The notes: generated by a model not told the origin, from the letters alone. A DNA stretch of 64,000 bases from Phocaeicola dorei (GCF_013009555.1 NZ_CP046176.1:4867501-4931500); one strand, 5' to 3'; positions 1 to 9,729 are shown, counted from the stretch's first letter. Numbers and translations are program-made.

Positions 1-287
1 CGTTCCTTATCTTCAAACAAAGCAGAAATATTATGGTTTCCCGTACCGGCTACATAGTCATCACAGTTCATCTGTACAATAGAAGTTCCATCAAAACGGT
101 TCAAACCATTTTTTGTACCAAACCACATAAACCCGTAACTATCCTGAATGATAGCCTTCACATTACTTTGTGATAGTCCATTCTCACCCGTTATATGAGA
201 AAAATAAAAATTGGACAATCCCCTATCAACTGCCTGTAATGTAAATACAACATACAAACAACATAAAATGAGCAAAGTCTTTTTCAT
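1..287 (-). CDS. Hybrid two-component system sensor/regulator, N-terminal part only
   Basis: The reading frame starts at 287 with MKKTLLILCC and runs off the left edge, so only about 95 residues are visible. A hydrophobic signal segment is followed by the sequence SHITGENGLSQSNVKAI and GFMWFGTKNGLNRFDG, which is the usual first blade of the periplasmic Reg_prop (two-component regulator propeller) sensor of Bacteroides hybrid two-component proteins. In that family the sensor lies in the periplasm, followed by a histidine kinase, receiver and AraC-type output domain in one chain; those parts are outside the window, so this is inferred. It lies just downstream of the GH97 gene in the same direction, which suggests control of the local glycan genes by a released oligosaccharide. 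Confidence 0.85.
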   Translation of the reverse strand, partial: MKKTLLILCCLYVVFTLQAVDRGLSNFYFSHITGENGLSQSNVKAIIQDSYGFMWFGTKNGLNRFDGTSIVQMNCDDYVAGTGNHNISALFEDKE

Positions 288-307
288 AGCTTGTTCAAAA
301 TTTGAGT

Positions 308-315
308 CAAAGATA
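308..315 (-). promoter_or_regulatory. Bacteroides -7 promoter box upstream of the hybrid two-component gene
   Basis: On the minus strand the sequence TATCTTTG matches the TAnnTTTG -7 consensus exactly and lies about 20 bases before the ATG at 287. No clear -33 TTTG is seen at the usual distance, though TTGG lies slightly too far upstream. With the terminator at the end of the GH97 gene this argues for separate transcription of the regulator. Confidence 0.55.
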
Positions 316-345
316 AAAGAAAAAAAGGATAAATAATGCCAATAT

Positions 346-379
346 AAAAGAAATAGAGGGTTGCCCCTCTATTTCTTTT
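346..379 (-). terminator. Hairpin terminator overlapping the GH97 stop codon
   Basis: A perfect 15-bp inverted repeat (arms 346-360 and 365-379, 4-base loop) spans the end of the GH97 gene. Its stop codon lies inside the stem. The distal arm ends in CTTTT on the minus strand. It separates the symporter-DUF5107-GH97 transcript from the regulator gene downstream. Confidence 0.75.
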
Positions 380-2357
380 CACGAATGACTATTACAAATC
401 CCCCACCAGAAGCCATAAACATTTCAATAATATTCTTATTATCTATATCCATTATTTTATGTTCGTATAAATTAGCATTCTTGTTACTTCTTTTTTTATC
501 CTGAAAAATTTCAATGGTATATTTCTTATCCTGAGGCAGGAAAGAGCAATCCACCTGAATTGTTCTCTCTCCCCAAGCATTCAATCCGCCTATATACCAA
601 GTATTTCCTTTCTGCTTGGCCAACACGGCATATTCGCCCACACGGGCAGCTAAGGGAATCGTCTGATCCCATGAAGTCGGTACTTCCGCTAAATACTTTA
701 AAATATCAGGATACTTACGATACTCATCCGGAGAATCACATAAACTGGCAAATGGTGCGGAAAGTACAACAAACAAGGCCAATTCATGTGAACGAGTCCC
801 CAATGAACTAGGCAACCCCGGATCGATCGGCTTAAATTTCTCCAATGTGCTGTTACGCATCGAACCCGGAGTATAATCAATTCCACCTCCCAGCATACGG
901 GCAAAGATACATTGAAGCTGATAATCCGGATTAGAAGTGGTATCCCACTTAAAACATTCCGCACATCGCATGGCTTCATAAGAAAGGATATTAGGATATG
1001 CCCGATGAAGTCCGGTAGGCTTGCTGCATCCATGAAAATCCACCATAAGATGCCGCTCAGCACAAGCCTTTGCCAGATTTTCATATTGAGGGATTATTTG
1101 GGCATCATCACGATCAAAAAAATCTATTTTTACCCCAACAGCACCCCATTTGCTGATAGAATCCAAATAACAATGCGGATGTTGGAATAAAGTAGCAGCA
1201 ACAGTCCAAAGCCATACACCTACTTTTTTTTCTTTTCCATAGCGTATCACCTCTTTTATATCAATATTCTTATTCAAATCAGCATGATTAAAAACATTGC
1301 TCCAACCGGCATCGACCAGCAGATAAGGTATCTTGTTTTCGGAAGCGAAATCAATATAATACTTGTACATCTGCGTCGAAAGGTTTTGATGACCGGAAGG
1401 GAAAGGAGCTTTTTCCAAAATAGCACAATGCCACCATTCCCAAGTTGCTTTACCAGGACGAATCCAATCCGTATCCTTTATTTGTTGGGGCTTGGCCAGT
1501 AAGTAAATCATTTCATTAGTCAGTAGTTCCTTATCATCCTTGGCTACAATAGCTATACGCCAAGGGAAAGCATGATTACCAGCAGTACGTGCTAAATAAT
1601 TCTCCCTCTCTTTAACTACCGTAATAAAATTTCCCCAACTGCCCATCTCTATTTTTTTAGGATAGGCCGCCCAATAACCTTTCATCTTGCCATCTTCCTT
1701 ACGAAGATACATACCCGGATAGTTATTCAAATCTGATTCAGCCACCACAACACGCACATTCTGCATCTTGTTTGTAAATAAAGTTGGTGTAATACCATAT
1801 TTATGTTCTTCTATTTTAGAAATGCCCTCGTAAAGCACATTGCTCAACTCCCAAGCTGTAAAATCAGTTGTTTCGGGTAAAATAACTGCCGGATCATCGC
1901 CCAGATTAAAAGAAGCTTCTTCATCAGCTACAATCAAAGAATCCTGCTCCGGAAGATTTCCACAAAAACGATATGCCATTCCTTCATTATACATCCGGAA
2001 TATAACTGAATAACCATCCTTGAATTTCAAAGAAAGTTCATTATAATGGTCTGTTAATTCACGATAGTTACCAGCTACCGGATAAACCTTCTCGGAAGTA
2101 CTCCTTGTAGAAGTTCCTACCACTTCACCATTCTTTCCCCATATATTTCCATTTTCCATCGTCATACAAATAGCAGAGGGATGAATGACAGGCTTACCTT
2201 CCAAACTTAAAGAATATTGTAATACCCTTCCATTCTCTATAGTAAGTGCCAATTGCCCGTTTGGGGATGATAATTCATAAGCTGACGGTGTTTGTGCCTG
2301 TGCAAAAACGCACAGACACCATGTTACCAACAAAAGGAAAATATTCTTTTTTTTCAT
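369..2357 (-). CDS. Glycoside hydrolase family 97 enzyme (alpha-galactosidase/alpha-glucosidase type)
   Basis: A secreted 662-residue enzyme with a signal peptide (LLLVTWCLCVFAQAQ), an N-terminal beta-sandwich and a catalytic barrel. The barrel shows KATWEWWHCAI, VDAGWSN, GVKIDFFDRDD, HGCSKPTGLHR and MLGGGIDYTPG, all in GH97 order. Characterised members are SusB (inverting alpha-glucosidase) and BtGal97b (retaining alpha-galactosidase). Here the position that carries a catalytic Glu in SusB (HE) is HG (H442-G443), while an Asp is present in KIDFF (D412) and a Glu in SYEAM (E461). This fits the retaining alpha-galactosidase-like branch; that assignment is inference. The longer frame begins at 2366, but the ATG at 2357 overlaps the stop of the upstream DUF5107 gene as ATGA and directly precedes the signal peptide, so I chose it. 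It is the last gene of a symporter-DUF5107-GH97 cassette. Confidence 0.92.
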   Translation of the reverse strand: MKKKNIFLLLVTWCLCVFAQAQTPSAYELSSPNGQLALTIENGRVLQYSLSLEGKPVIHPSAICMTMENGNIWGKNGEVVGTSTRSTSEKVYPVAGNYRELTDHYNELSLKFKDGYSVIFRMYNEGMAYRFCGNLPEQDSLIVADEEASFNLGDDPAVILPETTDFTAWELSNVLYEGISKIEEHKYGITPTLFTNKMQNVRVVVAESDLNNYPGMYLRKEDGKMKGYWAAYPKKIEMGSWGNFITVVKERENYLARTAGNHAFPWRIAIVAKDDKELLTNEMIYLLAKPQQIKDTDWIRPGKATWEWWHCAILEKAPFPSGHQNLSTQMYKYYIDFASENKIPYLLVDAGWSNVFNHADLNKNIDIKEVIRYGKEKKVGVWLWTVAATLFQHPHCYLDSISKWGAVGVKIDFFDRDDAQIIPQYENLAKACAERHLMVDFHGCSKPTGLHRAYPNILSYEAMRCAECFKWDTTSNPDYQLQCIFARMLGGGIDYTPGSMRNSTLEKFKPIDPGLPSSLGTRSHELALFVVLSAPFASLCDSPDEYRKYPDILKYLAEVPTSWDQTIPLAARVGEYAVLAKQKGNTWYIGGLNAWGERTIQVDCSFLPQDKKYTIEIFQDKKRSNKNANLYEHKIMDIDNKNIIEMFMASGGGFVIVIREKK

Positions 2358-5300
2358 ACGGCACACAAGTTACGATGGATTTGTCCACCTTGATGATTAA
2401 TATCCAATTCTCGCACCTTATCCAAAAAATCAATGGCTTTTCCCATTTCACGCAATCCTAAACAACCCAGTCCCATCACATAATTGCAATGAATGCGGTT
2501 ACGTTTATCCAAGTCATCTTCCCAAATAGCCAAATCAGGCAGAGAAACAGCAAAATAATCAATCCGGCAGTGGTCAAATAAATGCTTTTCACCATGCTTT
2601 ATCAATTTGTTAAAGCAACCGCACGCCTTGTCTTCCCTGCCCAATGCACGCCATGCCAAACCTTGATAGAAAATCTTGTCGGGCTGTTGGTCATTGTAAA
2701 AGAAAGCCTGTTGTGGTTCTGACGAGCCAATGGTTGCTTTGGTGAAGCAATCTATAGCTTGTTGCTCATTTCCCAATCCACGAAGCGCCTCACCTTTATA
2801 ATACCAGATATCATTCTCTTCAGCATTTGCCAATTTTCCCTCACCCAAATTAAATGGATAAACATTCGTTTCATCCAAAAGGACTAAAGCATCGGCATAA
2901 CGTTTTTCACTTAAAGCAATCTTTGCTAATTCTATACGGCACAATACATATTGTCCGGTGATTTTTCCTTCTCCTCCTTCCCATGGATGGAAATTACGTG
3001 CGGCAATCAATTCTTTTGCTTCAGTATAGCGCCCTAGTTGATTATACAAAGTGATACGCTCAATGGACAGATCATCACGCTGTTCCACTTCAGACAGATG
3101 TGCTTCCAAAAAAGCCAAACGTTCTGTATGAGGTCGGCCTAAACGTTTATAAAGTTGGTCCAACTCCATTAATATACGAGAATCGTGCTCATCCAATGCA
3201 TAAGCTTTTTCCAGAGTTTCCAAAGCCCTTTGTTTATCATTACGCTTATTATAATAAGCTAAAGATAAATTACGCCATACGGTAGGGAATGTTGGCTCTA
3301 TAGCAGCCGAATGTTCCCAACAAGCAATAGCATTATCATACTGACGGTTAGCATACCAAAAGTTTCCTAAACTATATGCCGCTTTTGCTCCATGAATATT
3401 CAAACGTACGGCATCTTGAAGAATCAATACTTCTTCTATACGATTCGGGAAACAATATGAATGATTTTCCTTTTCTGCTCGCTGATAATATTCCAATGCT
3501 TTACTCTCATCTCCCTTACAGGTATGGAAATACCCCATTGTATAATAAACGACAGGATATACTTCTGTAACTCCGGTTACGTAGCATTCCAACAAAGAAA
3601 GAGCTTCCTCGTACAGTCCGGCAGCAGCAAAATCCAATGCATATTCTATATATCCGTGAGCCCAGCCACGCATCAACTTTTTCATTTCCTCCAACACTTC
3701 CACATCCCGGGTCAACAAATAATGTTCAAAACGGCATCCCATATTAAAACGATCTATCTGCAATGATTCGGCTACGAGCGCCAAAGCTTCCTCTTTACGA
3801 CCCAATTTGCGTAGAATGGAAATTTTCAACTGACGCGCTTTGTGATTATGCCAATTACGAATCAATGAACGGTCTATCTTGTCCAAAGCACTTTCATACT
3901 TTCCTTTACGAGTGTCAAGTTGTGCTAGTGCATAATAAGCCGCATCCTGCCAAGCAGCATTCCATGCCGACTTAAAGAAAGCATCATAAGCCTCATCCCA
4001 TTTCTGTTGCATCATACAACTCCAACCCCAATTATAATAAGGTTCACCGTCATAAGGATTCGGATTACGTTCAGTCAAGGTTTCCACCGCTTTCCGGAAA
4101 TAGCTCTCCGCCATTGCAAATTGTCCTTTACGCATCAACAATAACCCTACCGCATTGTTACAACGTACATCTCCCGGTTCACGTCTTAATGCTTCCATAT
4201 AATAATCCATCGGATTATAAGTAGCATGGCGATATTGTTCCAAATGTAGTCCGGTCAAAAACAGTTGTTCGACAGAAGCAATATCTTGAGGATCTTTAGC
4301 AGCTTTAGCAGGATCAGGAACCGGCTTGATTTCCGGCTTATCCGCTTGATAAGAAAGCAAAATTTGTCCTTCCTTATCACGAACCTCTACACATACCTCC
4401 TCTTCTTTTAGTCCTTCTGCCGCAAAAGTCGTAATAAACGGTTCTGATGGCGAAATTTGTGTAGTCTTATCCAATAAAACAGTGCCTTTAATAGCTTTTA
4501 CTATAATACGTACTCCACTATTCACTCCCGTAGTATAAAGCACCAAACGGGCTTTACCTTCCTTTATTTCCAAATTCAGCAAAGCATCTTTAGTTGCATT
4601 CTTTACATAACCCACTTCACTATAAGGCATAAAATACTGTACCCATGATTTTTCCTCATAGGGCTGTAACCAAGTAAAGTCCGGTTGGTTATCCGTATAC
4701 ATACCGGTCATCAGCTCAATGTAAGGTCCATCCTCATCGGTCAGATTGCGATCCCACGCCTTACCGAAATCACCATTCCCCCATGTCCATTGTTTCTTTC
4801 CCGGAGAAACATGATGATCGGCCACATGCAGCAGACCGCCATGGGCATCTTCTTCATAACCACCTACAAAATCATATTTAGACTTGATAGCCATATATGA
4901 TGTAGGAACCGGAATATTTTTATATTTAGAGATATCCACCCCAGCAGAATAATCCTGTTTATAATAAACTCCTGTAGCAATAGGAAAAGAAGAAACATCG
5001 CGCTTGCCATGATCGAACACCGCATTCACATCAGGTGGAAATACCGAATGATAATGGTCATTGACTACTACTGCAGGATTGGCCCACCACAAAAAAGTCT
5101 GAGGGAAAGACGTACGATTATAAATCTTCACTTTTATTTCTATATAAGCTTTGCCCGGATAAAGCGTAAATCCCTGCATACCTTTGGTGCGGAACATTCT
5201 CTCCACTTCATTGCACCATACTGTCTTACTGCCATCCGCATTTTCCTCTATCAAAAAATCAGTAGGCAAAAAAGTAGAAGGACGGTGATGCTGAGGCCAG

Positions 5301-5695
5301 TTAAATTCGATGCCTCCAGAAATCCAAGGTCCTGTCAATCCCACCAATGCCGGTTTCACTACTTGGTTGTAATAAACAAAATGACGTTTTTTCACCTTAT
5401 CATAAGCCATGTGTATACGACCACCCAGCTCGGGAAGTATCATCACCTTGATGTATTCATTCTCGATAAACAATGCATGATACCTCTTGTCTGCTTTTTT
5501 ATCTGAAATCTTCTCTACCACCGGATAAGGATAGACTGATCCGGAACTTCCCTGATAAACCCTTTTTTCAAGAAAAATAGGATTCTTCTCTTCCTTTCCT
5601 ATCTCATAAGTAGGAAGCATGATATCTTCCTCCCATGCACGCACCTCACTGCCATGAACGGTACTTTGAATTAAATATTGAGTTATTTTCTCCAT
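2354..5695 (-). CDS. DUF5107 domain protein with C-terminal TPR repeats
   Basis: A 1113-residue protein without an evident signal peptide. The first 350 residues look like the DUF5107 beta-sandwich, which resembles galactose mutarotase-like folds: ENEYIKVMILPELGGRIH, GGIEFNWPQHHRPS and a Trp-rich TWLQPYEEKSWVQYF segment. From roughly residue 480 to the end there are many 34-residue tetratricopeptide units (for example YNWGWSCMMQQKWDEAYDAF and GNFWYANRQYDNAIACWEHS). It lies 11 bases after the symporter gene and overlaps the GH97 start by ATGA, so the three genes are probably translated together. The function is not known to me. A role in binding, epimerising or cleaving a cytoplasmic sugar brought in by the symporter is inference. 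Confidence 0.85.
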   Translation of the reverse strand: MEKITQYLIQSTVHGSEVRAWEEDIMLPTYEIGKEEKNPIFLEKRVYQGSSGSVYPYPVVEKISDKKADKRYHALFIENEYIKVMILPELGGRIHMAYDKVKKRHFVYYNQVVKPALVGLTGPWISGGIEFNWPQHHRPSTFLPTDFLIEENADGSKTVWCNEVERMFRTKGMQGFTLYPGKAYIEIKVKIYNRTSFPQTFLWWANPAVVVNDHYHSVFPPDVNAVFDHGKRDVSSFPIATGVYYKQDYSAGVDISKYKNIPVPTSYMAIKSKYDFVGGYEEDAHGGLLHVADHHVSPGKKQWTWGNGDFGKAWDRNLTDEDGPYIELMTGMYTDNQPDFTWLQPYEEKSWVQYFMPYSEVGYVKNATKDALLNLEIKEGKARLVLYTTGVNSGVRIIVKAIKGTVLLDKTTQISPSEPFITTFAAEGLKEEEVCVEVRDKEGQILLSYQADKPEIKPVPDPAKAAKDPQDIASVEQLFLTGLHLEQYRHATYNPMDYYMEALRREPGDVRCNNAVGLLLMRKGQFAMAESYFRKAVETLTERNPNPYDGEPYYNWGWSCMMQQKWDEAYDAFFKSAWNAAWQDAAYYALAQLDTRKGKYESALDKIDRSLIRNWHNHKARQLKISILRKLGRKEEALALVAESLQIDRFNMGCRFEHYLLTRDVEVLEEMKKLMRGWAHGYIEYALDFAAAGLYEEALSLLECYVTGVTEVYPVVYYTMGYFHTCKGDESKALEYYQRAEKENHSYCFPNRIEEVLILQDAVRLNIHGAKAAYSLGNFWYANRQYDNAIACWEHSAAIEPTFPTVWRNLSLAYYNKRNDKQRALETLEKAYALDEHDSRILMELDQLYKRLGRPHTERLAFLEAHLSEVEQRDDLSIERITLYNQLGRYTEAKELIAARNFHPWEGGEGKITGQYVLCRIELAKIALSEKRYADALVLLDETNVYPFNLGEGKLANAEENDIWYYKGEALRGLGNEQQAIDCFTKATIGSSEPQQAFFYNDQQPDKIFYQGLAWRALGREDKACGCFNKLIKHGEKHLFDHCRIDYFAVSLPDLAIWEDDLDKRNRIHCNYVMGLGCLGLREMGKAIDFLDKVRELDINHQGGQIHRNLCAV

Positions 5696-5706
5696 AATAA
5701 ATATTG

Positions 5707-7092
5707 TTATTTCACTAATTCTTTTTCAATTTCTTCCAAGCTCTTCCCTTTGGTTTCCGGCAAACGGAACACAACAAATATTCCTCCAGCCAGGCAAATC
5801 AATCCATACAACCAGAATGTTCCGGCAGCTCCCAAACCACTATTCAGCATTGGGAAAGTATAGGTAAGTATAAAACAAGCCGCCCACAAAGCGAAAGTGC
5901 AAACAGACATAGCAACTCCACGAATACGATTCGGGAAAATCTCTGAGATAATGACCCACATCACTGTAGCCAAAGTCATGGCATAACAAGCAATGGCCAT
6001 CACGACAATAATCAATAGAACAACTCCTGTGATATGAAAATAATAAGCGGCTCCCATAAAGGTATAAATTACTGCCAAGCCAAATGATCCGATCAATGTC
6101 AATGCCTTACGTCCCCAGCGGTCTACCACAAACATAGCTAGAATAGTAAATATGACATTCGTAATACCGGTCACCACAATATTCATCAAAACATCAGACA
6201 CGCCATAACCTGCTGCCATAAATATTTCCTGTGCATAGTTAAAAATAACATTAATGCCACACCATTGCTGCAAAATAGCCATAACAACACCTATAGTCAA
6301 CACTTTATACATAGCAGGATTTAATAATTGACGGTAGCCTCCTTCTTGCGTCTGGCAGGCTGAAGCAGCTTCTATAGCAGCCAACTCAGTAACAGCATAT
6401 TCCTTTCCTCCCATACGAGTAAAAACCTTGAGTGCCGCCTCCCGTTTTCCCGAAGAGGCTAACCAACGAGGACTTTCCGGTAATATAAAACTAAAAACAA
6501 AGAACAAGGCGGCCGGGACAGTCATTGCCCAAAACATCCAGCGCCATCCCATCTGTCCGTTCCATGATTCACGGATCATTTCATGAGTAGCTCCTAATGC
6601 CACAGGCTCAGCTATCTGCCAATTTACAATCTGAGAAGTCAAGATACCTAATACTACCGTCAACTGATTGATGGACACAAACCGTCCACGCAGATGCGCC
6701 GGAGCAATTTCTGCTATATACATAGGTGACAAACTAGAAGCAATCCCTATAGCAAAGCCCCCTACCAAACGAAATACATTAAAGAAAGTAAAAGAATGAA
6801 CAGCCCCTGTACCGACAGCCGTACAGATAAACAGTCCTGCCGCCAAAATCAAAATCGGCTTACGTCCCAAACGGTCACTCAGCTTACCGGCACTTAGTGC
6901 CCCAAACAAACAGCCAATCAAGGCACTGCTCATTGCCCACCCCTGCATGACAGGATCATTTGCTATACCAAAGTATTGTTCATAAAAAGGTTTTGCTCCT
7001 CCGATTACCACCCAGTCATATCCAAACAGGAAACCTCCCATAGCAGAAATCAAAGCGATAAGAAATAGATAAAAATTAGATTGTGTTTTCAT
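5707..7092 (-). CDS. Sugar porter family MFS transporter (sugar:H+ symporter)
   Basis: An inner-membrane 12-helix transporter of about 461 residues. The sugar porter signatures are all visible: GGFLFGYDWVVIGG in helix 1, DRLGRKP after helix 2, PESPRWL before the central loop, DRWGRK in the second half and PETKGKSLEE after the last helix. These place it near the XylE/AraE/GLUT group, which move monosaccharides with protons. The frame could begin at 7101, but MKTQSNFYLF at 7092 is the more natural start. It heads the cassette with the DUF5107 protein (11-base gap) and the GH97 enzyme, so the likely cargo is a sugar linked to that enzyme's product. The exact substrate cannot be read from the sequence. 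Confidence 0.92.
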   Translation of the reverse strand: MKTQSNFYLFLIALISAMGGFLFGYDWVVIGGAKPFYEQYFGIANDPVMQGWAMSSALIGCLFGALSAGKLSDRLGRKPILILAAGLFICTAVGTGAVHSFTFFNVFRLVGGFAIGIASSLSPMYIAEIAPAHLRGRFVSINQLTVVLGILTSQIVNWQIAEPVALGATHEMIRESWNGQMGWRWMFWAMTVPAALFFVFSFILPESPRWLASSGKREAALKVFTRMGGKEYAVTELAAIEAASACQTQEGGYRQLLNPAMYKVLTIGVVMAILQQWCGINVIFNYAQEIFMAAGYGVSDVLMNIVVTGITNVIFTILAMFVVDRWGRKALTLIGSFGLAVIYTFMGAAYYFHITGVVLLIIVVMAIACYAMTLATVMWVIISEIFPNRIRGVAMSVCTFALWAACFILTYTFPMLNSGLGAAGTFWLYGLICLAGGIFVVFRLPETKGKSLEEIEKELVK

Positions 7093-7122
7093 GAATATCA
7101 TATATTAGTTAGTTTTATAATG

Positions 7123-7130
7123 CAAAGTAA
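7123..7130 (-). promoter_or_regulatory. Possible -7 box before the symporter cassette
   Basis: The minus-strand sequence TTACTTTG matches seven of the eight TAnnTTTG pattern positions (T instead of A at the second). It lies about 30 bases before the symporter ATG and downstream of the terminator that ends the GH95 gene. No -33 element is evident, so the call is tentative. Confidence 0.35.
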
Positions 7131-7223
7131 CAAGGATTCAAGGACTTAAAGAATAGAAAAAATTACTGAGAACATGGACAATATTACTATTTCATCACTT
7201 TGCAGGTTGTCTTATCATAAAAC

Positions 7224-7259
7224 GAGGACTACACCTCAATATACTAAGATGTAATCCTC
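7224..7259 (-). terminator. Hairpin terminator after the GH95 gene
   Basis: Imperfect inverted repeat with arms 7224-7237 (gaggactacacctc) and about 7246-7259, paired with wobble positions. On the minus strand it is followed by GTTTTATG, a short T-run. It lies between the GH95 gene and the symporter gene and implies that they are separate transcripts. Confidence 0.55.
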
Positions 7260-7288
7260 AATCAAGCTATGCAAAGTAGCCTGTTTTT

Positions 7289-9700
7289 TTACAATAACTC
7301 CAGCAAATCTCCACGTTTCATATCCACCGTTATTAAACCCTTTGCATCAGGATTTGCAATTGCCTCCTTACCATTTAAAAGCACTCTATATTTTTTCCCT
7401 TGAGGAATTTTCACTTTTAAAACCTGATCAGCAGTAGCTTTTAAAGAAGCTTTATTGATGACAGCATTCGTCCATTCAGCAGTTGCTTCAGCTCCTCCCT
7501 TTAAACACAGACCTTTAAAACTACCATCTTTCCATTCAACAGGCAAACAGGGTAAGAATTCTACATAACCCTCATGATTCTGTATGAGCATTTCTGCCAT
7601 ACCAGCTGTACCGGCGGGATTCCCATCAAACGAATAAATATCACCTTCCGCACCAGCAATGCCACCAGGAGATACAGTCATTAAATTTTCACGTGAAAGC
7701 TTGCCCTGTAACAATTGGACACTCTTATATGCTTCCTGCGCATCTTTCAACCGAGCATACATACAAATCATATTGGCACGGCTCCATTCTGTATCTTCCC
7801 AGTTTTCGGCAGACAAACGATTCTCGATAGTCTTACGGGCAGCTTCCGCCAATTCGGGAGTCTTCTCCAAAGTGATCTGGGAAAAAGGATACAAAGCTAG
7901 CAGATGGGAAGTATGACGATGATTGGGATGCGCTTCTTCAAAATCTTCAAACCACTCACGGATAGCACCATTGGCACGTAACTGGATAGGAGGAAGCTGA
8001 GCGATAGCGGTACGCAGGCTATCGGCAAACTCACGGTCTGTATCTAATATTTCTGAAGCCCGGACACAATTCGACAAGATCTCGTAGGCCAGTTCACGGT
8101 CACAGGCAGGCATCATGGAAGCAACCATTTCTTCACCACCTGCTGTACGGAACCAGTTTTCGGGTGAGATGCTCGGTCCTGTCATCAGATAACCACTCTT
8201 CGGGTCTTTTGCCAAGAAATCCAAAATGAACTGTGCATTACCTTTCAAAAGCGGATAGGCAGTTTCGGCCAGGTATTGCTTATCTTGTGTAAATTCGTAT
8301 TGTGTCCAAAGATGAGAAGCAATCCATGAGCCTGCCATAGGAAACAGTCCCCAAATAATCGTGCTGGATGCGGGAGTATATCCCCATACATTAGCGGTGG
8401 TATGGGCAGTCCAGCCTTTACATCCGTAGACCACTTCAGCAGTCTTCGCACCGTGATGAGCTAAATCCTTTATATAGGTAAAGAGGGGGGCATTACATTC
8501 GGCAAGATTACCGACATTGGCTGCCCAATAATTCTGTTCAGTATTGATATCCAAATGATAATCATTCGTCCACCCCATATTACAAGCCTTGTTATCATTA
8601 AAGAAACCTTGCAAAGCTATGGGCAGGGGAGAGTTCTCGCGCGAACTGGCAATGGTAAGATAACGACCATACTGGAAGAACAAGGCATCCAGTCCGGTAT
8701 CGGTCTTGCCTTCCTTCACTTGTTTCCAACGGACATCCGTAGGCATCGCCCGGTTAGCGTCTTGCCCGAAATGGATAGAAACACGATTGTACAACGTATT
8801 ATAATCCTTTATATGCGCCTGCTTCAATTCATCATAAGATTTAGCTGCAGCCTTCTCCACACCGTCAGCACAAAGAGTCTTGTAATCAGGACTTTTATAA
8901 TCAGTACGCACATCGACAATCAAAGTCACGGCATCAGCTTCTTTGATACTTACCCCAGACTGTTCCATCTTTACCTCTCCGTTATCGGCCAAAACGGCTA
9001 TTCTTCCTTCAAAACAGACTCCGCCCGGACCATGCAAAGGAAAATCTACTTTTCCGGTAAACACCAATTGGTTATTTTCTACAGAAAGATCAGCTTGACG
9101 CATCAAATCCAATCCCATGTTCATAGTAATGGACTTTTGCTTATCAGCGGTCAAGCGGAGTACGAGAACATTATCCGGGTTTGTAGCAAAATACTCACGT
9201 TTATAGTTCACACCACCGGAGTTGAAAGAAACGCTGCTGACAGCCTCATCCAAGCTTAACGAACGGCGGTAGTCGGTCACTTTACCTTCGGGGTAAATGA
9301 ATTGCATCTTCAAATCTCCAATGGGAAGATGAGTTCCGAAAGAAGTCTGGTTGCCATGAAGATTATCTCCGGCTATACGGTTTCCTTCCGATAGTTTTCC
9401 CTCAAAAAACAACTTTCTGAGCTGGTTCATTTTCTCCCGTCCGAAAGGTTTGTTCTGGTTCTCATTGTACTGGCCGGACCACATTGTCGATTCATTCAAT
9501 GCCAGTTTCTCTTCCTCTATTCCACCATAAGTCATAGCTCCCAAACGCCCATTACCGATAGGTAAAGATTCCATCCAAACTTTTGCCGGTTGGGCATACC
9601 ACAATTCTGTAGTTTCACAGGAATCAGTTGCACTCTGGCATCCGGAAAGGGCCAAAGCCATTGCTGCTAAATAAGTCTTAAAATGTTTCATATTTTTCAT
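7289..9700 (-). CDS. Glycoside hydrolase family 95 lipoprotein (alpha-L-fucosidase/alpha-L-galactosidase type)
   Basis: An 803-residue protein starting MKNMKHFKTY with a lipobox ending at C21 (ALALSGC), so probably a surface or periplasmic lipoprotein. GH95 hallmarks are ELWYAQPAKVWMESLPIGNG at the start, LNESTMWSG, the paired Asn region TNDYHLDINTEQNYW, GPSISPENWF with the candidate acid Glu, and SFDGNPAGTAGMAEML with the candidate Asp. Family members are inverting alpha-1,2-L-fucosidases, some acting on alpha-L-galactosides. The frame extends upstream to 9745, but a -7 promoter box lies at 9722-9729, inside that extension, and the signal peptide begins at 9700. The gene follows the GH92 gene in the same direction but has its own promoter-like box and terminator. 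Confidence 0.93.
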   Translation of the reverse strand: MKNMKHFKTYLAAMALALSGCQSATDSCETTELWYAQPAKVWMESLPIGNGRLGAMTYGGIEEEKLALNESTMWSGQYNENQNKPFGREKMNQLRKLFFEGKLSEGNRIAGDNLHGNQTSFGTHLPIGDLKMQFIYPEGKVTDYRRSLSLDEAVSSVSFNSGGVNYKREYFATNPDNVLVLRLTADKQKSITMNMGLDLMRQADLSVENNQLVFTGKVDFPLHGPGGVCFEGRIAVLADNGEVKMEQSGVSIKEADAVTLIVDVRTDYKSPDYKTLCADGVEKAAAKSYDELKQAHIKDYNTLYNRVSIHFGQDANRAMPTDVRWKQVKEGKTDTGLDALFFQYGRYLTIASSRENSPLPIALQGFFNDNKACNMGWTNDYHLDINTEQNYWAANVGNLAECNAPLFTYIKDLAHHGAKTAEVVYGCKGWTAHTTANVWGYTPASSTIIWGLFPMAGSWIASHLWTQYEFTQDKQYLAETAYPLLKGNAQFILDFLAKDPKSGYLMTGPSISPENWFRTAGGEEMVASMMPACDRELAYEILSNCVRASEILDTDREFADSLRTAIAQLPPIQLRANGAIREWFEDFEEAHPNHRHTSHLLALYPFSQITLEKTPELAEAARKTIENRLSAENWEDTEWSRANMICMYARLKDAQEAYKSVQLLQGKLSRENLMTVSPGGIAGAEGDIYSFDGNPAGTAGMAEMLIQNHEGYVEFLPCLPVEWKDGSFKGLCLKGGAEATAEWTNAVINKASLKATADQVLKVKIPQGKKYRVLLNGKEAIANPDAKGLITVDMKRGDLLELL

Positions 9701-9721
9701 GATTAATAGTTTCTTCTGAAA

Positions 9722-9729
9722 CAAAAGTA
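9722..9729 (-). promoter_or_regulatory. Bacteroides -7 promoter box for the GH95 gene
   Basis: Minus-strand TACTTTTG matches TAnnTTTG exactly, 21 bases before the ATG at 9700. It falls inside the longest possible frame, which rules out the upstream ATG at 9745 if this promoter is used. No good -33 TTTG is seen. Confidence 0.55.

Noticed and set aside
8555..9259. 234-residue plus-strand frame inside the GH95 gene
   Set aside because: Lies wholly within a well-supported glycoside hydrolase on the other strand; the composition is typical of a shadow frame.
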